From Comamonadaceae bacterium (lineage in GTDB: Bacteria; Pseudomonadota; Gammaproteobacteria; Burkholderiales; Burkholderiaceae_C): a DNA stretch of 5,498 bases. Both the position numbers and the translations under genes were made by a program. The stretch covers positions 1 through 5,498 of the forward strand of contig CANGCZ010000118.1 of NCBI GenBank assembly GCA_947452325.1, read 5' to 3'. The notes beneath the pieces were generated by a model. That model had not been told where the DNA came from. It saw only the letters and a list, made by a program, of their open reading frames with translations, and did no database searches. Of the stretch, positions 1 through 5,456 are shown one piece after another (within the stretch, counting starts at the first letter, position 1; the number at the start of each line of letters is the position of its first letter).

Positions 1-8
1 ATCAGCAT
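1..8 (-). CDS. Start of an unidentified divergent gene (partial, runs off the left edge)
   Basis: On the minus strand an ATG lies at 8-6, followed by CTG and two bases of a third codon before the window ends. Upstream of it the minus strand reads AGAGGAGATAAACATG, a strong Shine-Dalgarno (AGGAG) with normal spacing, which is why I take this as a genuine start. Only two full codons (Met-Leu) are visible, so no product can be named. The gene would be transcribed divergently from the Nudix hydrolase gene at 84 and share the short spacer 9-83 with it. Confidence 0.55.
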
Positions 9-83
9 GTTTATCTCCTCTACTCAATGGGCGAGAATCATCGCAGATTCACAATACGCCCTTAAAAGAGGCCATTTTGCACC
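9..83. promoter_or_regulatory. Divergent intergenic spacer with a nested inverted repeat
   Basis: This 75-base spacer separates the minus-strand start at 8 from the plus-strand Nudix start at 84, so both promoters should lie in or near it. It holds a symmetric element: GAATC (35-39) and GATTC (46-50) around a six-base centre, flanked by GGGCG (29-33) and CGCCC (57-61). The outer arms are asymmetrically spaced, with 1 base on one side and 6 on the other. I could not place convincing -35/-10 pairs for either gene. An operator or an mRNA hairpin are both possible; the arms are short enough for chance. Confidence 0.3.
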
Positions 84-587
84 ATGACACACCGTTGGAA
101 ACCCAGTGTGACCGTCGCCGGCATCATCGAAAAAGACGGTCGCTTCCTGCTAGTGGAAGAGCACACGCCCAAAGGCCTCATGTTCAACAATCCTGCCGGC
201 CACTTAGACCCGGGTGAGTCGCCCTTGCAAGCCTGTGCGCGCGAGGTGTTGGAGGAAACCGCTTACGCTTTCACGCCGACGGCCTTGATAGGTATTTATT
301 TGTCGCGTTTCAGCAAACCGGCCACGCCTGAAGATCCTGAAGAAGACATCACGTATTTGCGGTTTGCTTTCACTGGTGAATTGGGTTCGCACGACCCGAC
401 GCGCGCCTTGGATACGGGCATTGTGCGCACTTTGTGGATGAGCCTAGAAGAAATGCAGGCCAGCCAGGCAAGGCATCGCAGCCGCTTGCTGATACGTTGC
501 GCCGAGGATCACTTGCGCGGTATACGTTTACCGCTGGATCTGATTTACACAGATGCCAGCGTCTATAACCCGGGTGGTCCGCCCTGA
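84..587 (+). CDS. nudJ: Nudix hydrolase, NudJ-like phosphatase
   Basis: A 167-residue cytosolic Nudix-fold protein, expected to hydrolyse nucleoside di- or triphosphates or thiamine pyrophosphates; E. coli NudJ acts on HMP-PP and nucleotides. The Nudix box is clear: G39, then E45, then R53-E54-V-L-E57-E58, matching Gx5Ex7REUxEExGU, with the metal-binding glutamates in E54, E57 and E58. The usual glycine near the end of the box is alanine (A60). The N-terminal strand (PSVTVAGII, residues 7-15) is the standard family opening, which supports this start. The only SD-like sequence, AGAGG at 67-71, sits 12 bases away, rather far. In E. coli nudJ is linked to mnmA; here no mnmA follows, and the gene instead converges on ptsI. 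Family assignment is firm, the substrate and exact symbol less so. Confidence 0.87.
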   Translation: MTHRWKPSVTVAGIIEKDGRFLLVEEHTPKGLMFNNPAGHLDPGESPLQACAREVLEETAYAFTPTALIGIYLSRFSKPATPEDPEEDITYLRFAFTGELGSHDPTRALDTGIVRTLWMSLEEMQASQARHRSRLLIRCAEDHLRGIRLPLDLIYTDASVYNPGGPP

Positions 588-588
588 A

Positions 589-2352
589 TCAAGGTCTGAG
601 TATTGCCGCCGCCGGGTCTTCTGCGGTCATGACCTGCCTTGCCCAGGGCGCAAGACGCCCGGTGTCTGAACGCAGCACTTCTTGTTTGACCCGCAGAATC
701 TGGGTCGGGTGCATAGAGAAATAACGCAAGCCCAAACCCAGCAACAAACGCGTCATGCCCGGATCGCCCGCCATTTCGCCGCACAAGGCCACTTCTTTGC
801 CCGCGGCCTCCCCTTGCGCAATCGTGTCGGCCAATAAATGCAAGATCGCTGGATGCAGCGGGTCGTACAAATGCGCGACTTGCTCGTCGGCGCGGTCTAT
901 GGCCAGCGTGTATTGAATCAAATCGTTGGTGCCGACAGACAAAAAATCGAAATGTTTTAAAAAAAGCGGCAAGCTCAGGGCTGCCGCCGGTACTTCAATC
1001 ATGGCGCCGACACGCAAAGGCCCGTAAGGCACAGATTTTTTATCCAATTGCTGGCGCGCTTGGGACAGCAGTTGAAAAGTTTGCTGAATCTCCTTGGCAT
1101 TTCCCAACATGGGAATCAGCAAATTCACCTGGCCGTGTGCAGCGGCACGCAAAATAGCGCGCAGTTGGTTCAGAAACATGCCCGGATCTGCCAAGCTCCA
1201 ACGGATGGCACGCAGCCCTAGCGCAGGGTTTAAATGGGCCTGGTCTTTGGCGGTGCGGTCTAGCGGTTTGTCTGCGCCTACATCTACCGTGCGTATGGTC
1301 ACCGGCAAACCTTTCATGCCTTCGACCGCGCGTTTGTACGCCTGGTATTGCTCTTCTTCGTCAGGCAACTGGCCTTCGCGACCCATGAACAGAAATTCGC
1401 TGCGGAACAATCCCACACCGACTGCGCCCATGTCCATGGCAAGGCGTGTGTCCTCGGGCAATTCGATATTTGCCAGCAAATGAATATGCTTGCCGTCCAA
1501 CGTCACCGCCGGTGTATGCCGCAAACGCGCCAGTCGCTCCCGCTCCAGTTCGGCCTGACGTTGCTTGAAAGCGTATTCGGCCAGGATGATGGGAGAAGGA
1601 CCGACGATGATGACGCCGGCGTCGCCGTCGATGATCACCCAGTCATCCTGACGCACCAACTGGCTCGCGTTGCGCGCGCCGACAACAGCGGGAATGTCCA
1701 GACTGCGCGCCACGATGGCGGTATGCGAAGTCTTGCCGCCGACGTCAGTGACAAATCCGGTGAACACGCTTTGCTTGAATTGCAACATGTCGGCCGGCGA
1801 CAAATCGTGGGCAATCAACACCAGCGGGACTTCATGGTTGTCGTCCAGCAAATGGTCCTGGTGCCACGAACTTGTGGGTTTGCGCTCTGCCGGTTGCGGC
1901 AAACTGGTCGGTAAACCTTTCATGTGCCGCAACAAACGCTCAACAACTTGCTCGAGATCGCCTTTGCGCTCGCGCAAGTAAGCGTCTTCCATGTCGTCAA
2001 ACTGTCTGGCCACCACCTCAAGTTGCGAGGTCAGCGCCCACTCTGCGTTGTAAAGCCGGTCGGTCACCCAGTGCTTGACGCCGTCAGCCAGCATCTCGTC
2101 CTGTAACAACATCATGTGCACTTCAAGCAGGGCAGGTAATTCGGGCGGCGCGTCTTTGGGCACCGACTGGTGCAAGCGCTGCACTTCAGCCATCACTGCG
2201 GCGCGTGCCTGCGTGATGCGCAGCAATTCCTCGTCGATTTGCCCCGGCTTGATGAAATAGTGCGCCACGTCCACCCGGCTACTGGCCACCAGGACCGCTT
2301 TGCCTATGGCAATGCCGCGCGCGACGGCCAATCCATGGATGGAAAAAGTCAT
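589..2352 (-). CDS. ptsI: PTS Enzyme I (phosphoenolpyruvate-protein phosphotransferase)
   Basis: Cytosolic enzyme that autophosphorylates from PEP and passes the phosphate to HPr. Its 587 residues are slightly more than the roughly 575 of E. coli EI. Domain order is normal: N-terminal HPr-binding and phosphohistidine region (about 1-250), then the PEP-binding barrel (about 280-560). Visible key residues are H210 in GGKTSH (phosphorylated), R317 in GLFRSEF and R354 in TIRTVD (PEP binding), E453 in MIEVPAA and D477 in SVGTND (Mg2+), and C524 in CGEMAGDP. A polar stretch at about 147-172, rich in P, S, H and D, is longer than the matching linker in the E. coli protein as I recall it. The gene is last in the operon, seven bases after ptsH; the SD before its ATG is weak. 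It is intact and looks fully active. The alternative, a PtsP-type EI-Ntr, is disfavoured because no N-terminal GAF domain is present. Confidence 0.96.
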   Translation of the reverse strand: MTFSIHGLAVARGIAIGKAVLVASSRVDVAHYFIKPGQIDEELLRITQARAAVMAEVQRLHQSVPKDAPPELPALLEVHMMLLQDEMLADGVKHWVTDRLYNAEWALTSQLEVVARQFDDMEDAYLRERKGDLEQVVERLLRHMKGLPTSLPQPAERKPTSSWHQDHLLDDNHEVPLVLIAHDLSPADMLQFKQSVFTGFVTDVGGKTSHTAIVARSLDIPAVVGARNASQLVRQDDWVIIDGDAGVIIVGPSPIILAEYAFKQRQAELERERLARLRHTPAVTLDGKHIHLLANIELPEDTRLAMDMGAVGVGLFRSEFLFMGREGQLPDEEEQYQAYKRAVEGMKGLPVTIRTVDVGADKPLDRTAKDQAHLNPALGLRAIRWSLADPGMFLNQLRAILRAAAHGQVNLLIPMLGNAKEIQQTFQLLSQARQQLDKKSVPYGPLRVGAMIEVPAAALSLPLFLKHFDFLSVGTNDLIQYTLAIDRADEQVAHLYDPLHPAILHLLADTIAQGEAAGKEVALCGEMAGDPGMTRLLLGLGLRYFSMHPTQILRVKQEVLRSDTGRLAPWARQVMTAEDPAAAILRP

Positions 2353-2359
2353 GACGGAC

Positions 2360-2626
2360 TTACTGCCCTTCGTCGAATTTATCGGCGATCAGCTTTAACA
2401 AGGCCTGCATGGCCTCTTGTTCTTGCTCGCCTATGGTTTCAATACTGATTTCTGTTCCCATGCCGGCAGCCAACATCATCACGCCCATAATGCTTTTGGC
2501 ATTGACCCGACGTTCGCCGCGTGACAACCAGACTTCGCAAGGAAAGCTGCCTGCCATCTTGGTCAATTTGGCCGAGGCCCGCGCATGCAGTCCCAGTTTG
2601 TTGCACACCACTGTGTTTGTTTTCAT
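2360..2626 (-). CDS. ptsH: HPr phosphocarrier protein
   Basis: Small cytosolic phosphocarrier of 88 residues, the normal family size, which accepts phosphate from Enzyme I and donates it to EIIA proteins. The active site is H14 in KLGLHARASAK, with R16 two residues on. S45 in NAKSIMGVM matches the Ser-46 site phosphorylated by HPr kinase/phosphorylase in organisms that have it, including many Betaproteobacteria. I chose the ATG at 2626 because the family begins a few residues before KLGLHAR; the same frame stays open to 2677, but those extra 17 codons overlap the end of the EIIA gene and are unlike HPr. No good SD precedes 2626, so translation may be modest or coupled. It lies between the EIIA and EI genes, the usual betaproteobacterial order. 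Confidence 0.95.
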   Translation of the reverse strand: MKTNTVVCNKLGLHARASAKLTKMAGSFPCEVWLSRGERRVNAKSIMGVMMLAAGMGTEISIETIGEQEQEAMQALLKLIADKFDEGQ

Positions 2627-2664
2627 CACTGCTTTTGAAATTGTTATGTATTGACTGGCTTGCC

Positions 2665-3045
2665 TTAGAGCTGGCAAACCCCTTGCGTCCCGCCGTCCAA
2701 TGCCCGCCGCGTCAGCGCTTCCAGGCTTTCATGCCGGTAGCAAACCGTTCTCAACAGCATGGGCAGGTTCACACCTGCCACCAGACGCGAGTTCAAGCCA
2801 CTGACCAGTCGCTGAGCGACATTGGCCGGGGTGGCACCCATGACATCGGTCAGCACCAAAGTGTCACGCCCCGGGTCCGCGTCCATGCGCAACATGGCCG
2901 CAGACAAGGTGTCCTCGGGCGCTTCGTGCGGCGGCACATCCACAGCCACGACCTCTGTGCTGCACTCTGGAAAAACATGCAAAGCACAATCCCTCAAGGC
3001 GTTGGCCAAAGGTGCGTGGGCAATGATCAGAATGCGTGTGTTCAT
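2665..3045 (-). CDS. PTS EIIA component, mannose (fructose-type) family
   Basis: A 126-residue single-domain EIIA-Man-like protein, cytosolic, expected to take phosphate from HPr-His14. The phosphorylated histidine is H10 in ILIIAHAPLANAL, and D67 in TDVMGATPANVA matches the aspartate that contacts it in E. coli ManX, at the same numbering. C-terminally it has the usual GVNLPML motif (about 91-97) followed by helices. I chose the ATG at 3045 because it puts the first beta-strand and H10 in register with the family; the frame runs open to 3126, but that 27-residue extension would overlap the neighbouring gene's start and resembles nothing. No EIIB or EIIC gene follows, so it probably serves regulation rather than transport. 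It is the first gene of the EIIA-HPr-EI operon. Symbols differ between genomes (ptsM, manX-like), so none is given. Confidence 0.92.
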   Translation of the reverse strand: MNTRILIIAHAPLANALRDCALHVFPECSTEVVAVDVPPHEAPEDTLSAAMLRMDADPGRDTLVLTDVMGATPANVAQRLVSGLNSRLVAGVNLPMLLRTVCYRHESLEALTRRALDGGTQGVCQL

Positions 3046-3059
3046 GGACAGGACTTTGG

Positions 3060-3072
3060 GGTGATTATCACC
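3060..3072. promoter_or_regulatory. 13-base dyad (GGTGAT-T-ATCACC) over a candidate -10 box of the pts operon
   Basis: A perfect six-base inverted repeat with a one-base centre lies between the divergent EIIA and CoA-transferase starts, 15 bases upstream of the EIIA ATG. On the minus strand it contains GATAAT (3069-3064), a good -10 hexamer. TTGCAT further upstream would be a -35 with only a 13-base spacer, too short, so the -35 is unresolved. A repressor bound here would block the pts promoter. No known regulator is assigned; the site could be chance. Confidence 0.35.
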
Positions 3073-3120
3073 TTTGCCCGTCATGCAAGAGGACAGGCGG
3101 GTCTGGGCGACAATGCTGGC

Positions 3121-4335
3121 ATGCATTCTCTTGATGGCATCAAAGTTTTAGATTTATCCCGCGTACTGGCAGGCCCCTGGTGCACGCAAACACTGGCCGA
3201 CCTGGGCGCCGACGTGGTCAAAGTCGAACGGCCTGGCACTGGCGATGACACGCGCGGCTGGGGCCCGCCTTTTCTACAAACGGCCTCACAAACCGACAGT
3301 GCGGAATCGGCCTATTTTCTTGGTGCCAACCGGAACAAACGATCCCTGACCTGCGACCTTTCCAGTGCTGACGGCCAGCGATTGATTCGCGCACTGGCCG
3401 CCAAAGCAGATGTGCTGGTGGAGAATTTCAAAGTCGGTGACATGAAGCGCTACGGACTCGATTACGACTCTCTCAAACAACTCAATCCACGTCTGGTGTA
3501 TTGCAGCATCACTGGCTTTGGACAAACCGGCCCTTACGCCGAACGCGCCGGCTATGACTTTGCCGTGCAAGCCATGGGCGGTTTGATGAGCGTCACCGGA
3601 GAGCGCGATGACGCAGGCGGTGGCCCGCAAAAAGTCGGGGTGGCTGTGGCTGATTTGTTCACAGGTATGTACGCCACCGTTTCGATTCTGGCGGCCTTGC
3701 GCCACGCCGAACGCACCGGAATCGGCCAGCACCTGGACATGGCTTTGCTTGATACCCAGGTCGCTATGTTGGCCAATTTGGGCGCCAATTACCTGGTCCA
3801 TACCCCGCCCAAGCCGCCGCCCGGGCGCATGGGCAATGCGCATGTGAATATCGTTCCCTATCAGGTGTTTGAGGTTGCGGCCAATTCGGCAGGTGAACGC
3901 GATTTCATGATCGTCGCTGTCGGCAACGATTCCCAGTACGCCAAATTCTGTGAGTGCATTGGTCACCCTGAATGGGCCAATGATGAGCGGTTTGTTCGCA
4001 ACCAGGGCCGGGTCAGACACCGGGATTTGCTGATTCCCATGCTGGCTACAGCCTTGATGGCCCATGGCAAACAACACTGGCTGGCCTTGCTTGAAGCCGC
4101 CAAGGTACCGTGCGGACCGATCAACAACCTGGCCGAAGTTTTCTCAGACCCCCATGTCCGAGAACGCGGCATGGTTCAACAGTGGCAGCACCCGCTCAAA
4201 GCCGATTTGGCGCTGGTAGCCAGCCCCATCAAAATGAGCGAAACACCGGTACGCCTTGATCTGCCCCCGCCCATGTTGGGGCAACACACACAAGAGGTCT
4301 TGAAAGACTGGTTAGGCCCGTCGGCGACAACGTGA
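3121..4335 (+). CDS. CaiB/BaiF family (class III) CoA-transferase
   Basis: A 404-residue class III CoA-transferase, the usual family length, which moves CoA between an acyl-CoA and a free acid through an aspartyl-CoA intermediate; such proteins form interlocked dimers in the cytosol. The N-terminal LDGIKVLDLSRVLAGPWC (residues 4-21), ADVVKVERP (30-38), the NRNKRSL segment (70-76) and GYDFAVQAMGG (144-154) are family hallmarks. The probable catalytic aspartate is D211 in GQHLDMALLD, aligned with Asp169 of formyl-CoA transferase. The C-terminal region has VPCGPINNLAEVFSDPHV (329-346), also typical. The start at 3121 is set by the conserved N-terminus; the frame stays open for 600 bases upstream, but that is the antisense of the pts genes. 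Its SD is poor. Substrates cannot be told: succinyl-CoA:dicarboxylate, formyl-CoA:oxalate and racemase-like relatives share these motifs. Confidence 0.93.
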   Translation: MHSLDGIKVLDLSRVLAGPWCTQTLADLGADVVKVERPGTGDDTRGWGPPFLQTASQTDSAESAYFLGANRNKRSLTCDLSSADGQRLIRALAAKADVLVENFKVGDMKRYGLDYDSLKQLNPRLVYCSITGFGQTGPYAERAGYDFAVQAMGGLMSVTGERDDAGGGPQKVGVAVADLFTGMYATVSILAALRHAERTGIGQHLDMALLDTQVAMLANLGANYLVHTPPKPPPGRMGNAHVNIVPYQVFEVAANSAGERDFMIVAVGNDSQYAKFCECIGHPEWANDERFVRNQGRVRHRDLLIPMLATALMAHGKQHWLALLEAAKVPCGPINNLAEVFSDPHVRERGMVQQWQHPLKADLALVASPIKMSETPVRLDLPPPMLGQHTQEVLKDWLGPSATT

Positions 4336-4339
4336 TCGC

Positions 4340-4367
4340 AGCAAGCCCCATTCTTTAAGGGTTTGCT
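4340..4367. terminator. Hairpin between convergent genes, possible bidirectional terminator
   Basis: AGCAAGCCC (4340-4348) pairs with GGGTTTGCT (4359-4367), nine base pairs including one G-T, around a ten-base loop. It starts five bases after the CoA-transferase stop and ends 15 bases before the peroxiredoxin stop, exactly where a shared terminator for two converging genes would sit. Neither strand has a T-tract after the stem, so it does not fit a classical intrinsic terminator; it may instead protect mRNA 3' ends. Confidence 0.4.
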
Positions 4368-4382
4368 CGGGCATCGCGGTAT

Positions 4383-4889
4383 TCAGTGCTTGACTTGCGA
4401 CAGCATGGTGTCGGCGTCGCTGACTTCAAATTTTCCGGGACCTTCGATGTTCAAGGTTTGGACTTTGCCGTCTTTAACCAGCATGGAATAACGGTTAGAA
4501 CGCAGGCCCAGTCCTTTGCCAGTGAGGTCCAAGGTGAGGCCGGTGGCTTTGGTGAATTCGGCATCGCCGTCGGCCATCATGCGGACTTTGCCAGTGGCTT
4601 TCAAATCACGGCCCCAGGCACCCATGACAAACGCATCGTTCACACTGACACACCAGATTTCATCTACGCCAGCGGCTTTCAATTCAGTCAGTTTGTCAAT
4701 ATAACCGGGCACATGTTTGGCCGAGCAAGTAGGTGTGAACGCGCCAGGCAGCGCAAATAAAGCAATGGTTTTACCGGCCGTGGCTTTGGCCACGTCGATG
4801 GCGTTGGGGCCTATGCTGCAGCCTTCACCCTCAACCTCTGAATACTCCATCAAGGTGGTGTGTGGAAGTGTGTCGCCTACTTTGATCAT
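4383..4889 (-). CDS. Peroxiredoxin, Prx5-type (AhpC/TSA-redoxin superfamily)
   Basis: A 168-residue cytosolic thiol peroxidase expected to reduce hydrogen peroxide and organic hydroperoxides using glutathione, glutaredoxin or thioredoxin. The active-site motif P48-GAF-T52-PT-C55 is intact, giving peroxidatic Cys55 with its Thr and Pro; the conserved arginine is probably R130 or R133 in GLGLRSNRYSML. KHVPGY (58-63) and VSVNDAFVMGAW (81-92) are Prx5 hallmarks. Other cysteines are C24, in a GEGCSIGPN segment, and C80, in EIWCVSV. There is no cysteine in the last third, so the atypical 2-Cys resolving cysteine of human PRDX5 is absent. I chose the ATG at 4889 because AAAGGAG lies eight bases upstream; an in-frame ATG at 4922 falls inside the terminator stem. 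No signal peptide. It sits just downstream of the S10 operon end but behind a strong terminator. Confidence 0.93.
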   Translation of the reverse strand: MIKVGDTLPHTTLMEYSEVEGEGCSIGPNAIDVAKATAGKTIALFALPGAFTPTCSAKHVPGYIDKLTELKAAGVDEIWCVSVNDAFVMGAWGRDLKATGKVRMMADGDAEFTKATGLTLDLTGKGLGLRSNRYSMLVKDGKVQTLNIEGPGKFEVSDADTMLSQVKH

Positions 4890-4904
4890 GCTATGTGCTC
4901 CTTT

Positions 4905-4938
4905 AAAAAACAAATGACCCACGATTGTGGGTCATTTG
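4905..4938 (-). terminator. Intrinsic terminator after rpsQ, ending the S10 operon
   Basis: CAAATGACCCAC (4911-4922) and GTGGGTCATTTG (4927-4938) form a perfect 12-base-pair stem with a four-base loop. Read on the minus strand the stem is followed at once by TTTTTT (4910-4905), the classic rho-independent layout. It lies 33 bases past the rpsQ stop. The T-tract runs directly into the AAAGGAG Shine-Dalgarno of the peroxiredoxin gene, so terminated transcripts stop just before that gene. On the plus strand no T-run follows, so the terminator works in one direction. Confidence 0.9.
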
Positions 4939-4971
4939 AACAAACGTTGTCAGCCGGGTGGCGAATTCAGT

Positions 4972-5241
4972 TCAGACTGCCGGTGCTTTCTCAACCAGAC
5001 GGGTAGCTACCCAATTCTTGGTTTTAGAAATAGGGCGGCTTTCAGTGATTTCGATCACATCACCGAGGTGATACTGGCCTGTTTCGTCATGCGCATGGTA
5101 TTTGCTGGACTTGCCGACGATCTTGCCGTAAAGCGCATGCTTGACGCGACGCTCGACCAGCACGGTCACGGTTTTGGCGCGCTTGGCGCTAACGACCTTA
5201 CCAATCAGAGTGCGTTTGAGTGATGTTTTGGCTTCAGTCAT
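4972..5241 (-). CDS. rpsQ: 30S ribosomal protein S17
   Basis: S17 (uS17), 89 residues, a primary 16S rRNA-binding protein of the small subunit and normal in size for bacteria. The OB-fold strands are visible in LIGKVVSAKRAKTVTVLVER (12-31), then the H-x-LYGK-I loop (35-41) and the signature GDVIEITESRPISKTKNW (60-77). The ATG at 5241 has AGGAG five bases upstream. A GTG two codons earlier (5247) overlaps that SD and is rejected as the start. The gene starts two bases after the rpmC stop, so translation is probably coupled. It is the last gene of the S10 operon here, as in E. coli, and is followed by the terminator at 4905-4938. Confidence 0.97.
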   Translation of the reverse strand: MTEAKTSLKRTLIGKVVSAKRAKTVTVLVERRVKHALYGKIVGKSSKYHAHDETGQYHLGDVIEITESRPISKTKNWVATRLVEKAPAV

Positions 5242-5243
5242 GT

Positions 5244-5441
5244 TCACTCCTGGGCTGCGGCTTTTTCAGCCTGAATGGTTTTGGCGCGGGCAATGGCGCG
5301 ACGTGTCACCTTCATTTGCGAGGTGTTGTTGAGTTGCTGTGTGGCTTTTTGCATGCGCATATTGAAATGCGCTTTTTGCAATTCCTTGATCTCTGTGTCG
5401 AGACCGGCAGCGTCTTTTTGGCGTAATTCAGATGTTTTCAT
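5244..5441 (-). CDS. rpmC: 50S ribosomal protein L29
   Basis: L29 (uL29), 65 residues, a two-helix protein at the peptide exit tunnel of the large subunit. The order is typical: N-terminal MKTSELRQKD, a first helix to about residue 35 containing the NMRMQKATQQL motif (27-37), then the conserved VTRRAIARAKT (45-55) and an alanine- and glutamate-rich tail. The ATG at 5441 has AGGAG seven bases upstream. It lies 15 bases after the rplP stop and two bases before rpsQ, the standard L16-L29-S17 order. Confidence 0.97.
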   Translation of the reverse strand: MKTSELRQKDAAGLDTEIKELQKAHFNMRMQKATQQLNNTSQMKVTRRAIARAKTIQAEKAAAQE

Positions 5442-5456
5442 GTTTCAGCTCCTGAA

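Noticed and set aside
1348..1914. A 188-codon plus-strand open frame within ptsI
   Set aside because: It is fully antisense to the conserved EI catalytic region and shows no recognisable motif. Long antisense frames are expected at this GC content.
3064..3088. TTGCAT / GATAAT as a complete sigma-70 promoter for the pts operon
   Set aside because: The spacer is only 13 bases, too short for a normal -35/-10 pair. Only the -10 hexamer is kept as a candidate.
2521..3120. A 600-base open extension upstream of the CoA-transferase, in the same frame
   Set aside because: It runs antisense to the HPr and EIIA genes, whose motifs are unmistakable. The conserved CoA-transferase N-terminus begins right after the ATG at 3121, and the extension's translation resembles no protein domain.
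3286..4077. A 263-codon open frame on the minus strand inside the CoA-transferase gene
   Set aside because: It lies entirely antisense to a gene with clear family motifs, has a rich mix of G, H and Q without domain structure, and has no good SD. It is a codon-bias shadow.
4890..4922. Upstream ATG at 4922 as the peroxiredoxin start
   Set aside because: It falls inside the terminator stem, lacks an SD and would add 11 residues not typical of the family. The ATG at 4889 has AAAGGAG at good spacing.
5242..5247. GTG at 5247 as the rpsQ start
   Set aside because: The codon overlaps its own Shine-Dalgarno (AGGAGTG). The ATG at 5241 has proper five-base spacing and gives the normal S17 length.
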